Shown piece by piece: positions 1-10,700 of a stretch of 16,298 nucleotides of DNA (positions within the stretch are counted from its first letter, which is position 1; each line of letters begins with the position of its first letter). Source of the DNA: Larix sibirica. Its lineage: Eukaryota; Streptophyta; Pinopsida; Pinales; Pinaceae. The stretch covers positions 3,883-20,180 of the forward strand of contig NWUY0300017238.1 in NCBI GenBank assembly GCA_004151065.3, given 5' to 3'. The notes beneath the pieces are model-generated. The model did no database searches and had not been told where the DNA came from. It saw only the letters and a program-made list of their open reading frames with translations. The translations under genes were made by a program, and so were the position numbers.

Positions 1-619
1 GTGGAAACCTCTAGAACAGTATATAAGCCAACATAGTGCATGGATTTTGTCTCTGTTATTTATTTACAACAAAATACAAAGGATCTTGAGTTGTATTTTG
101 GAGGTGATAAAAAATCTAATGAACAAGGGATATTTTAATAGGTTTAAATTATAGGAATGATCTTCTAAACCATAGGCACCATAATCTAGTTCTACTTGAC
201 AAGTAACTCAGAAAACAATGAACAAATATGGGTTTTAGAGGAGGTAGAACTACTTTTCTAACACAATTATCAGATAGTAAAGAAAATGGCTAAGGCAAGC
301 ATAGATCCATTTGTTTATTCAATACCAGGTGAGACAAAAAATGAAAGGGAAAACCCAAAAATACTTGCTTGAATCTATTATTTACCAATGGAAACAACCT
401 CAGTCCTTCTTTCACAATAAATTCAATAGTTCATTTACAAAATAGTAGCTCTAGTGTTAGGGACTATATAGTCCCAGTTATGAAAAAAACCATCTCATTT
501 AGAAAATAAATGCACCAGGGATTAAGGATAATAAAATCACTATCCTAGGCCTCATTGCTTCCCTTTACAAAGTCTATTACTTAGATAGTGCTTACAATGA
601 GAATGAGAATGGAAGTGAA

Positions 620-638
620 GAGAAGAAGAAGAAGAAGA
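620..638. repeat. GAA trinucleotide microsatellite
   Basis: About six uninterrupted GAA units inside a longer purine-rich stretch (595-640). Confidence 0.9.
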
Positions 639-2582
639 ATGTTACTTGCTACTACAAATACAACAATACTCTAGGCAGATCTTTAGCTTTTGATGGCCAC
701 TTGCCTCTATTTCTCCCTCTTTTTTAATTGAAATGAACCTTTGATCTTTAATATGATAAAAATATCATCTCTTATAGACTTTGTGAGGAGATTTAGAAAC
801 CTTCAAATTATGTCAAAATCTATTGTCTTTCCACCAATGAGAGCCCTTCTTTGCCTCTCTTTCCCCTTTTTTTAAATATACGAGGGAATCTTCTTATTTC
901 AAACCACTAGGGATGGGAAAAAGAGTGTAGGGCCCAATAATTTAGGTTATAACTAGTTTCTCTACCGTTAAGGTTTATGATTCCAAGGTACTTTATGTCA
1001 TATTTTGCTTAAATAGAAATTGATTAGCCCCTTTCTAACTTCACAGCCCAAATGGAGGTTTCTTTAGTGATGCCAAGTCTTTCCAACCCAAAACGTATGC
1101 ATTGCTTCATTTAGGCCTTGATTATAGGTCCCATAATTAAACAATAGGAGTTGAGGATGTGAGTAATTATGGTGTTTTTCGAATATGCATGAAATGATTG
1201 TAGCAGAATGAGGCAAAGTTAACAACCATGATTCCTTCAATTTTGTGACCTTCCATAATGATTTTTTGGGAGTTTCACAACATCATCATTTCCTATGTTG
1301 AAAAAGGATTTTGGAGATACAAATTCCCGTCTCTTAACTATGGATATCATCCAAAGGTTAGCTTTCTATAAACCTTTAGTTTTAGGTGTTAGATCCTCAT
1401 ACTTGGGTTTCAATCATGCTATCCCACCATGATCGACTTGTAAACATCCTACCCTCATGCCTTCAATACCTCAGTGATCACAAAGATGCATTTTATGGTG
1501 ATCCTTGTCTTTGATTAGATGGTCGATGGCTCTTGTCATCATTCTTTCCACCTAGTTTTTACAACTAGAAGATTGCTAATTGATCACATATAATCATTGT
1601 AGAGGTCCAAGCGTTATGATTCAAAGGCTGTCACCCTTTGTTCCACCTTATATTTGATGTTTTCCTTATATTTGGTCTTTTTGAGGCTTTTCTAATCTTG
1701 TGTCTCTTTGTCTCAATTTCCATCTCCCATTTCCGAGGCTTTCCTTGAAGCGATTATCTTTCCTAAATTTATTTTTAATTAAGGTCATAGTTCCTCTTTT
1801 ACCAAAACACCTGCGATTGAACTTGATTTGTAGAAGAGCACAATTGGATAAATCTTAACCATTGGTGGCTCACCACTCCTAGATTCTTTCTCATTGTAAT
1901 GAGTCTCATGCTCTATCTTGGGCCATTGATTTGATTTGTGGGTTAGCTACCGTTCATTCATGGTTTCTCCCTTGTTGTGCCCCTTCCCTTTTCCAAAATT
2001 TTGCAAGTGGATGTAGGTCATTGATCTACCAAGTGGGTTGAATGTTGGTCATTTGCATCGTTTTCACCTTTAGAAACCTCATTGAACTACAAATGTTCCA
2101 AGAAGTTGCTGGACATAGATCTATTTCAATAGGGGGAATGCCAATTGTTCATCATACTTAGGCATTCAAACATAGTACATATGTTTTGATTCACTTTCAA
2201 GGGGTTTCTTATGCTTGGGATCATTGGATGGTTTTTGATCCTGCTTAGGAAGATTCTTAGGAGGAGAAGAATACTTCTAGGGGTCTTTAGGAGGTAGGTG
2301 GATTTGCAAATGATCATGGTAGTAGGGGTGTTCCACAGGGACAACAACTCACATACCTCTTCAACCCAAACCTTAACCATGGCCTTTGGAGCTATGTAAC
2401 CAACAAATAACTCAAGCAATGTGTTTGTTATGTTGGGAAACAATAATATCAATGGGAATTTCCTCACAAGGGTTATCATTACCTCATGACAAATCTTTGG
2501 GACAAACATCTAGGATGCCTTGGGTGGGACCATCATGCTCACAATTACCCAAAAAGAAGACTATTATAAATTACTATTATTG

Positions 2583-2606
2583 AAGATGGATCAAATGATC
2601 CATCTT
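2583..2606. repeat. Perfect inverted repeat, 11-bp arms
   Basis: AAGATGGATCA, two bases, TGATCCATCTT. No neighbouring gene gives it a role. Confidence 0.85.
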
Positions 2607-2799
2607 AGGTCATGAAGGGCACCATTAAATGATCCCAAAGGCCTTATGGCAGGTGGTGGTGGACTAATCACAACTAATGTAGGATAACAAGACTAGTAGG
2701 ACATGTTATAATGGTGAAAATGGTGGAACCATATCATATGCACAAGCCCATCAAACCCTAACTCTTCCCTTTCCCATCAAAGATTAAAAAAAAGGATGT

Positions 2800-2830
2800 T
2801 GTGTGTGTGTGTGTACACACTTACACACAC
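2800..2830. repeat. GT/AC compound microsatellite
   Basis: Seven GT units run directly into ACACAC and then TTACACACAC, so the array is nearly self-complementary and could form a hairpin. Confidence 0.9.
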
Positions 2831-3696
2831 CATTACAATAAAGTTTGTACATTCTTTGGATCTTTACTCAGACATCAATATCTTTTGGTTTGTGATGAAT
2901 ATTAATATTACCAAGTCTTTCTTCTAGCCACCACTTCATGTTTTTGGCCAAAAAAAAGTTTGGTACTTTGGAAAATCTACCAAGTTGAAATAAACATGAG
3001 AAGACAACTAGGTTGGTGAAAGTGTGGTGGTGTTATAATGCCCACAAGGGTTTGATTCCTCAAAAAATTGGTTGGTGTGCTCCCACAATTGAGATGTTGA
3101 TAATTCATCTGATACTAGGCTCTTAATAGAGTTGAAGGAAGTTTCTTTAGACTTGATCTACTAAGACAAATGAGACATTGTTTGTCATCCAAATCAAGCC
3201 AATTACCGCATAATATGTTCCTTCCCATAAAATTCATCCATAAATAATATGCGAGGTAATACATAGGATGTAGCTCCCAATGGCATTGTGCTTATGAGCC
3301 CAACTCTTGGACCCATTCAACTCTCATCCAAAATCATGCAACAAGACACCTTCTTAGTGCAATAGTGATATGACGATCTTCTCCATCAGATCTCCAATGA
3401 TTTCATAGTTGTGGATGATGGGAATGGAGGCACACATAATACTTTATAATTGTCTAGATTGGGCCTCTAATTATACATTTGACCTCTTTAAAAGAGGTTT
3501 ACCATCTATAAGATAATTGTGTTTCATTTATAAATGCTTTCTCCTCAAATAAAAAGAGGAAGTGCTACTTAGTAAGCCACTCTTAGTATATTTTAAATTC
3601 TAATGTTCCTTTTGTGAATGATATGTACATGGAATATATCCCTAAATATAATTATTCTAAAGCTCTACCAACTAACAACATTAGAAAAGTTAAAAG

Positions 3697-3842
3697 TGAA
3701 ACTACTTGGAAATTATATTTTATTTATAAATGAAACTACTTAGAAACCATATTTTACTTCTAAATGAAACTACTTAAAATCATTTTTATTTCTAAATGAA
3801 ACTACTTAGAAATCATATTTTACTTGTAAATGAAACTATTTT
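3697..3842. repeat. 34-bp minisatellite, five copies
   Basis: TGAAACTACTT recurs at 3697, 3731, 3765, 3797 and 3831 (spacing 34, 34, 32, 34), separated by variants of agaaaycatattttacttctaa. The copies are direct and adjacent with no unique spacers, unlike a CRISPR array. Confidence 0.9.
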
Positions 3843-3990
3843 TTCAAAAACAAAAAACAACCATTTAATATAACTTCCATCTACACCTTATAAAAAAATT
3901 ATAAACATATTATCATACCATACCATAGAAAAATATAATTAAGCATTTGTGACATCATTTAGTAATTAAGTCATATTATATATTCTCACA

Positions 3991-4301
3991 ATTTCACATA
4001 TTTTAACAAGATGTTTTCCTTAATCATAACCTTGGTAGTTATTAAACATCCCATCTTTTACCATCAAACCTAGTTCTATGGAGAATTTTAACAAACTTAA
4101 ATGTATCTTGGAAGTTCCATTTCAATTATATATTTTGAAGAAATGACATAATTCACATTTTTTAACAAGATGTTTCCCTTCGTCATAACCTTGGTAGTTA
4201 TCAAACATCCCATCTTTACCATCAAACCTAGTTCTATTGATAATTTTAGCAAACTTAAATGTTTCTTGGAAGTTCCATTTCAGTTATATAATTTGAAGAA
4301 A
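3991..4301. repeat. 159-bp tandem duplication downstream of the gene
   Basis: Units about 3991-4142 and 4151-4301 share TTTTAACAAGATGTTT..., CATAACCTTGGTAGTTAT and TTGGAAGTTCCATTTCA, with many substitutions and small indels. The right unit ends 37 nt past the hydrolase stop codon, so it probably falls in the 3' UTR. Confidence 0.9.
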
Positions 4302-4337
4302 AGAAAATTAAAAATGGCTAACATGATCAAATCTAAT

Positions 4338-4715
4338 CTAGTCCTTGCTCAGTGGTCCGCCATGGTCCAAATACTTTTTGGCAATTGTGGCATGTAAAGC
4401 CGCTCCAAGAGGAAGCACTTGTTCATCTAAGAAAAAATACGGAGAGTGAACAGAATGGATTGAGCCAATGCTCTCGTTTTTCACTCCAATCATAAATAAA
4501 GCACCTGGTATGATCTGTGAATAAAAGGCAAAATCTTCTGCTGCCATATTCCGACCTCCTGACTTTATATTGTGTTCCCCAAGCAAAGTTCTTCCGACCT
4601 TCTGAACATGATTATGCATCTTTTCGTTATTGACAGTAGGGGGATATTCAGGGAGCTCTCCATTAAAATCTATAACTGCTGAACACCCATTAACAGCAGC
4701 TTGCTTCTCTACAAT
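4338..4715 (-). CDS. ILR1-like: ILR1-like hydrolase, terminal exon with HSP metal ligand and stop
   Basis: 125 codons plus TAG (4340-4338). It starts [17 protein letters not shown] after acceptor TTCATGCAG. It contains [12 protein letters not shown], then [25 protein letters not shown], the C-terminal hallmark of the family. The His of HSP (4448-4446) is the last metal ligand. The exon returns the chain to the catalytic domain after the dimerisation domain. Plant members often end in an ER-retention tetrapeptide such as KDEL or HDEL. Here the protein ends LSKD, so no such signal is complete. No AATAAA polyadenylation signal occurs in the 500 nt after the stop; the first match on this strand is near 3790-3785. 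A 159-bp tandem duplication begins 37 nt downstream of the stop. Confidence 0.94.
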   Translation of the reverse strand: MVEKQAAVNGCSAVIDFNGELPEYPPTVNNEKMHNHVQKVGRTLLGEHNIKSGGRNMAAEDFAFYSQIIPGALFMIGVKNESIGSIHSVHSPYFFLDEQVLPLGAALHATIAKKYLDHGGPLSKD

Positions 4716-7700
4716 CTGCATGAATCCATACACATGGTATCGATGGATTTTTTAGCACTCCATATTCTTCTAAAAAGTAAAACACTGAATAGGCATGTAT
4801 GGTCAAGGTGAGCATATCCTGCGGAAAAGAAAAACTTGCCTCTTTAATTCTTCTCTTTAGCCTAGCAAGTCCTTCATATGTAAGGCTCCGTAATGCACCT
4901 CCAAATCTAACTTTGCTTGGAATGAAACTGAATCCCTTACCACCATCAATGAATGTTATTGACACTGCCTTCATTGGCAAGGAAAATGGCTTAGCTTTTC
5001 TCTGAATTATTAAGTATTAGCTGCACAGCTTTGATTACTCATACTCAACTGACTTCAGACAGTGTTGTGCAGAGATCGTCATACTACAGTATATTTAGGT
5101 TGCAACTATCAACCTATATGATACAGTTGTGGAAGAAACCATATTCAAGCTGTTTTACTACTTTGCATATATAACCAAAACTAAATAAAATCTATTAAAA
5201 ATTTAAAATTGAAGTTGACATGGATCTTGGTTCAAAGGTAAAAGTGGGGGTGTTTCAAACCCCGCCAATGTTCAAATTCCCCAAGACACACTCCTCGTGG
5301 GCAGTCTAGCCTGTGCATGTGGGCCATCTACCCTGTTGGATAATCCAGCTGTAAGCCAGTTGTACAGTACATTGTAATACACTAAATTAACCACTCCAAA
5401 GTCTAAACACAAAACTGAGTGTACAGTACATTGTAATACACTAAATTAACCACTCCAGAGTCTAAACACAAAACTGAGTAAGAAAAATACTAGATTAACC
5501 ACTCCAGAATCCAACAGGAAAAGAAATTCACTGTCAGCTGACAACGTGAATTCCTTCCTGACATGAAGGTTTGTCTTAGTTAGGGAATAACCAGAAATAA
5601 TCCCTGCCTTTTTCACTATGCCACGAAATATATGCAAGGTCTAATACTGTAATGTCTCGGTTTTGATCTTTTGAATGTAATAATGTAATGTCTCGGTTTT
5701 GATCTTTTGAAGGTCTTGGATCTGATTATGTATATGTTTTAAAATTATGTAAATGTTTTAGTGCGGAATACAAAGCCAAGATTTTACTATTGAATGTCTA
5801 GGCATTAATTTTTAATTTTTGATAATTATATTTTTTAAAATTAAAATAAAAATCCAAAACAAGTTAACAGAAAATAATCATGTAAAAGGACTTTTCACTA
5901 AAAGTGAAAAAGAATTCCAAAAAAGTATTTATAAACCTAGATACCAATGTATTTTTACCTATCTTTTTCATCCACCATACCATTCCTCTAACTCTTTTAT
6001 AATAATGATGGTGGGCTTACTCTTAAGTTTAATTGGAGATATGAAAATTTGAAGGAACAGCAAGAATCCATCTTTTTTTTGGAGAACTTAAACACCTCAT
6101 CTAACTCTTTTATAATAATGATGGTGGGCCTACCCTTAAGTTTAATTGAAGATATGAAAATTTGAAGGAGCAGCAAGAATCCATTTTTTTTGGAGAACTT
6201 AAACACCTCATAAATTTAAGTAACCACCTCCTACACATCCTAACACCGATGTTTTTTTACCTATCTTTTTCATCTACCATACCATTCCTCTAACTCTTTT
6301 ATAATAATGATGGTGGGCCTACCCTTAAGTTTAATTGAAGATATNATCTTCTATCCATTAAGCATTTAAAAGGCAAAGTTCTGCTGGAGTTTAATTTGAA
6401 ATCGACAGCAGTTTGGACTTTCTATGTACATGTTGAGAGCATTATCTTCTATCCATTAAGCATTTAAAAGGCAAAGTTCTGCTGGAGTTTAATTTGAAAT
6501 CGACGGTAGTTTGGACTTTCTATGTACATGTTGAAAGCATTCGAAGGAAGAAATTCTGAGGGTCTCTATGGAATAGCGAAGGGAGTATCCTCCTTGTGTT
6601 GTGTGGAGCCGGTATTGTGAGTGTCAAATACTGGTTTAATTAGTAATCTCAACAATGGGTTTCTTGGTTGATCTTTCATTACTTTTTAAGATGGGGTTAC
6701 TTTTTAGAATGGGGAGACTGACCTGAGAGTTTTCATTACTTTTTAAGATGGGGTTACTTTTTAGAATGGGGAGACTGACCTGAGAGTTTTACAGTTGTCT
6801 TTTTTTCCCTAGTGGTCTCATAACTTAGCTATAGTAGTCTCATAACCTAGCTAGGGGGTAGAATACACAAAAAACTGCCTACGATTGGGTGCAAATTGCT
6901 GTGTCTCCATCAGTTGCTTGGTATTCAACTATTGGAAAAGATAAGTCTGTTCTGGAAATTTCTTATCATGTTTTGAGTATAATTCTATGTTGCTTATGGT
7001 TGAATGCATTGCAAACTTTCTATGGGATTAATAAGCAAATTGACTGTTTGAAATCTACTCTGCCTGTAAACTCTTGTAGAAAAAAAACGAGGTAGGCAGA
7101 CTTGTGTTTGAACCTTTATATTTCTGGGAAGACTCCTGAATACATATAGCTGGCTACAGCCACAGGCAGCTACAACATTTTCATTATTAATGCAATGCAG
7201 CTTATCTTCTTCAAACCTCAGAGGCTTTGGCTTCTTAGACTAAGTTGGAGTATGGTCCTTGAAATACTTTTGCGGTTTCATGAAGTTTTTTTCCTTTTGG
7301 GCCTGAGCCAGAGCTTGAACTTGTTCTTCTACCTTTCACTATGCCACTGGTTGTCTCCTACAGTATACCTGCCATCAAGTCCATCAAGTCCTTAACAGAA
7401 CACTCTGAATCTATGGTTATATAACTGGAACTTCCGGTGTGTCTGCAATTTCCTGGATGTAAGACAAGTGTTTGTCAAGAGAATTCAGGAAATATTTGTT
7501 CCTCTGTCTATTTGAATAAATAATCTTAATTCTATTGTCTTAAAAGATCATATTAATGATGTAGTGCAATAGGATTGATAAAGGAAGAAATCTGGTGCCA
7601 ATATGCTGAGATTATATTCCAAATTAGTGGCAAACTCCCGAGTGAATATGATTTCATTTTGTCATGCATTTTAATGAAGGTTTTTGTGAGTTGTTGATAG

Positions 7701-10700
7701 ATTTAAGCTTTGCCTCAAGTTCCCATTACTTAGTAGCATAGGTCTGAAGTTCCCATTACTTAGTATCATAGGTCTGGAAGTAGGTTTATAAAATTGAAAA
7801 CAGATTGGATAAAGAGGCGAGAGAGAAAAATCTGCCTTTCCTTATGCCTCTGCCCGTACGCCTACGAGTGAAAGTGATCGAAAGGAAGAGAAATATTGAA
7901 GTGAATCGTATCCTTGAAGCATTTGATCCCTGATCCTTTGAGATTTCAGTCTTTAAAACCTACGCTCATTTCCTGAGAGAGGTGTTTCTGCCTGTCTGGT
8001 TCAGAAACAGCGCAATCAAGTGACTTTTTGAGTAATGGGTTGTGGATGGCTGAGGGCCTTATTGATTGATGTTCCTCATCCTTATCCTGTGTATTTGGTG
8101 TTTAATGCTAGGGTCTAAACAGTTTATCTTCTTGCCACTTATGGTTGTCCTCTGGAAGAATGAAGTTACTCATCATCCAAGGGACTTTAAATGCCTGCTG
8201 AGATGAGTTTGTCCTGTGACATGAGTTCCTATGTTATTCAAGTTGTGAGTATTGTGTCGGTAGTAGTGCACTCAAGATTTAATCTATCCACCTTGGAGAG
8301 TTATATTATGGTAAGATGTTATGGATTTTGAATATTGATTTTCAAGTGTGCTGGCAAAACCAGTTTCCGAAAAGAGATAATGAGGGATGAACTTATACCT
8401 GAGTATACAAAAAATAATGAGAGTCATATGGTACCATACATAATTTCCTAATGATAGGTATCATGTGAAAGAAATATCATTTAATAATCCAGTTCGAACG
8501 TGTCAAGTGATGGCTTGTGAAACTACAAATCTTGGCATGCAACTACTTGTAATTGTGAAAAATCCATTCAGCAGATCTGTTCTTTAATAGAAAAGAAAGT
8601 GATCTGTTCCGTTTGTTATATGATGTTGCCCTGTCATGAAGTTGATTAATAATGATGCCAGAACATGCAAAGGGAAATGTGGGCAGTTTGGTAAAGTCAT
8701 CGATGATGAAAGTATTTGTCTGCTTGTCATGGTATTATAAACTTGACTTCATCATGAATAGAAGTAGAACCTTGATTATGGTCTTTTAATGTGAAAAAAG
8801 TGAACACTGTTGCTACTCTTGATTGAACTACTGGTCCTGTTTCGGTAATTAGTACAAAAGGTACTTTACAAATACCAATCCTTTTTTGGTTGGTAGCTTC
8901 AAAATTGGTTTTATGTTTGTGTCTAGAGGTGCATTCTATAATAAAGTATGGGAGAGTTGTTTCAGGAGTGAGTGTAGCTGAGGTCATATGGACTCTTCAC
9001 ATTAAAAAAAAATATTAATATATGAAACTGATACCCAATAATTTGTCAAAAGTGGAGAGGGATCAAATCTCTTGAGGTGCAAACCTTTCCTCAAACTTTT
9101 ACACTATCAAAAGGTTTGCACCTTGAAGGATTTGATATTTCTTGACACTTGAAAAATCCAAGATTAAGATGACTTTAAACTGGCTGTACTACATAAAACT
9201 GTTTCACCATGCCACAAGATATATGAAGGTCTAATGCCAACTACACAATATATGAAAGATGCTAACGTTGGGTACACTTCAAGTTCTTATTACACCAATA
9301 GAATCCAAGTGCTATATACAAGCAGAGGAAATGTATTCTTAACCAAGGCTTATCTTAATTGCAAACTTTGTGTACCATTAAATACTATTAGAAATCGCTC
9401 ACAGAGCATAGAATANNTATATATATATATATTAAAAGAAAACACAGTAGACCCTTGTGCAGGAGAATAGAATGGGAATAGAGAAAATAGAGATTTTGAT
9501 GAGGAGAGTTGAGTGTAGCAAGAAACTAGGCTGATTAGTAAAGATTCGTTTTCCATAACCTTGTGGAATCTTCTATCCATTAAGCATTTAAAAGGCAAAG
9601 TTCTGCTGGAGTTTAATTTGAAATCGACGGTAGTTTGGACTTTCTATGTACATGTTGAAAGCATTCGAAGGAAGAAATTCTGAGGGTCTCTATGGAATAG
9701 CGAAGGGAGTATCCTCCTTGTGTTGTGTGGAGCCGGTATTGTGAGTGTCAAATACTGGTTTAATTAGTAATCTCAACAATGGGTTTCTTGGTTGATCTTT
9801 CATTACTTTTTAAGATGGGGTTACTTTTTAGAATGGGGAGACTGACCTGAGAGTTTTCATTACTTTTTAAGATGGGGTTACTTTTTAGAATGGGGAGACT
9901 GACCTGAGAGTTTTACAGTTGTCTTTTTTTCCCTAGTGGTCTCATAACTTAGCTATAGTAGTCTCATAACCTAGCTAGGGGGTAGAATACACAAAAAACT
10001 GCCTACGATTGGGTGCAAATTGCTGTGTCTCCATCAGTTGCTTGGTATTCAACTATTGGAAAAGATAAGTCTGTTCTGGAAATTTCTTATCATGTTTTGA
10101 GTATAATTCTATGTTGCTTATGGTTGAATGCATTGCAAACTTTCTATGGGATTAATAAGCAAATTGACTGTTTGAAATCTACTCTGCCTGTAAACTCTTG
10201 TAGAAAAAAAACGAGGTAGGCAGACTTGTGTTTGAACCTTTATATTTCTGGGAAGACTCCTGAATACATATAGCTGGCTACAGCCACAGGCAGCTACAAC
10301 ATTTTCATTATTAATGCAATGCAGCTTATCTTCTTCAAACCTCAGAGGCTTTGGCTTCTTAGACTAAGTTGGAGTATGGTCCTTGAAATACTTTTGCGGT
10401 TTCATGAAGTTTTTTTCCTTTTGGGCCTGAGCCAGAGCTTGAACTTGTTCTTCTACCTTTCACTATGCCACTGGTTGTCTCCTACAGTATACCTGCCATC
10501 AAGTCCATCAAGTCCTTAACAGAACACTCTGAATCTATGGTTATATAACTGGAACTTCCGGTGTGTCTGCAATTTCCTGGATGTAAGACAAGTGTTTGTC
10601 AAGAGAATTCAGGAAATATTTGTTCCTCTGTCTATTTGAATAAATAATCTTAATTCTATTGTCTTAAAAGATCATATTAATGATGTAGTGCAATAGGATT

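Larger units (their letters stand above)
1..3690. other. Intergenic sequence without a supported gene
   Basis: No open frame above 130 codons and none that resembles a known protein on either strand. It holds a GAA microsatellite (about 620-638), a GT/AC microsatellite (2800-2830) and a 24-bp palindrome (2583-2606). It may be old transposon-derived sequence, but no gag, reverse transcriptase, integrase or LTR end could be recognised. Confidence 0.5.
6444..9415. repeat. Copy A of a 2972-bp direct duplication
   Basis: Every landmark recurs exactly 3124 bp further on: short open frames, the 57-bp and 30-bp tandem pairs, the foldback and homopolymer lengths. I found one substitution (T at 9070, C at 12194) and no indels. 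The copy ends at the base before NN (9416-9417), and its contig starts just after N at 6345. It is not anchored to any exon. It contains no recognisable protein gene. A redundant contig is more likely than a true duplication. Confidence 0.95.

Noticed and set aside
2126-2509. 127-codon open frame on the minus strand
   Set aside because: Low-complexity composition, no family motif, no upstream or downstream coding context; length is within chance for this sequence.
3697-3842. Regularly spaced repeats as a CRISPR array
   Set aside because: The units are contiguous with no unique spacers and drift in sequence, and the host is a plant nuclear genome; it is a minisatellite.
4170-4397. 75-codon open frame on the plus strand
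   Set aside because: It runs through the 159-bp tandem repeat and then antisense over the hydrolase terminal exon.
4819-4839. 21-nt mini-intron (GCAAGT...CCGCAG) as an alternative to the 124-nt GC-AG intron
   Set aside because: Far below the plant minimum length, and the following translation ([11 protein letters not shown]...) has no likeness to the family, while joining to 4715 restores it exactly.
4799-5005. 68-codon open frame on the plus strand
   Set aside because: Antisense shadow of the hydrolase exon 4968-4840 and its intron edges.
6889-7395. Two open frames of 66-68 codons, repeated at 10013-10519, as possible small genes
   Set aside because: Their conservation between the two places only reflects the duplicated block. 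They match no family and start at poor contexts.
8727-8987. 86-codon minus-strand open frame, repeated at 11851-12111
   Set aside because: No recognisable domain, and identity between copies is explained by the large duplication or contig redundancy.
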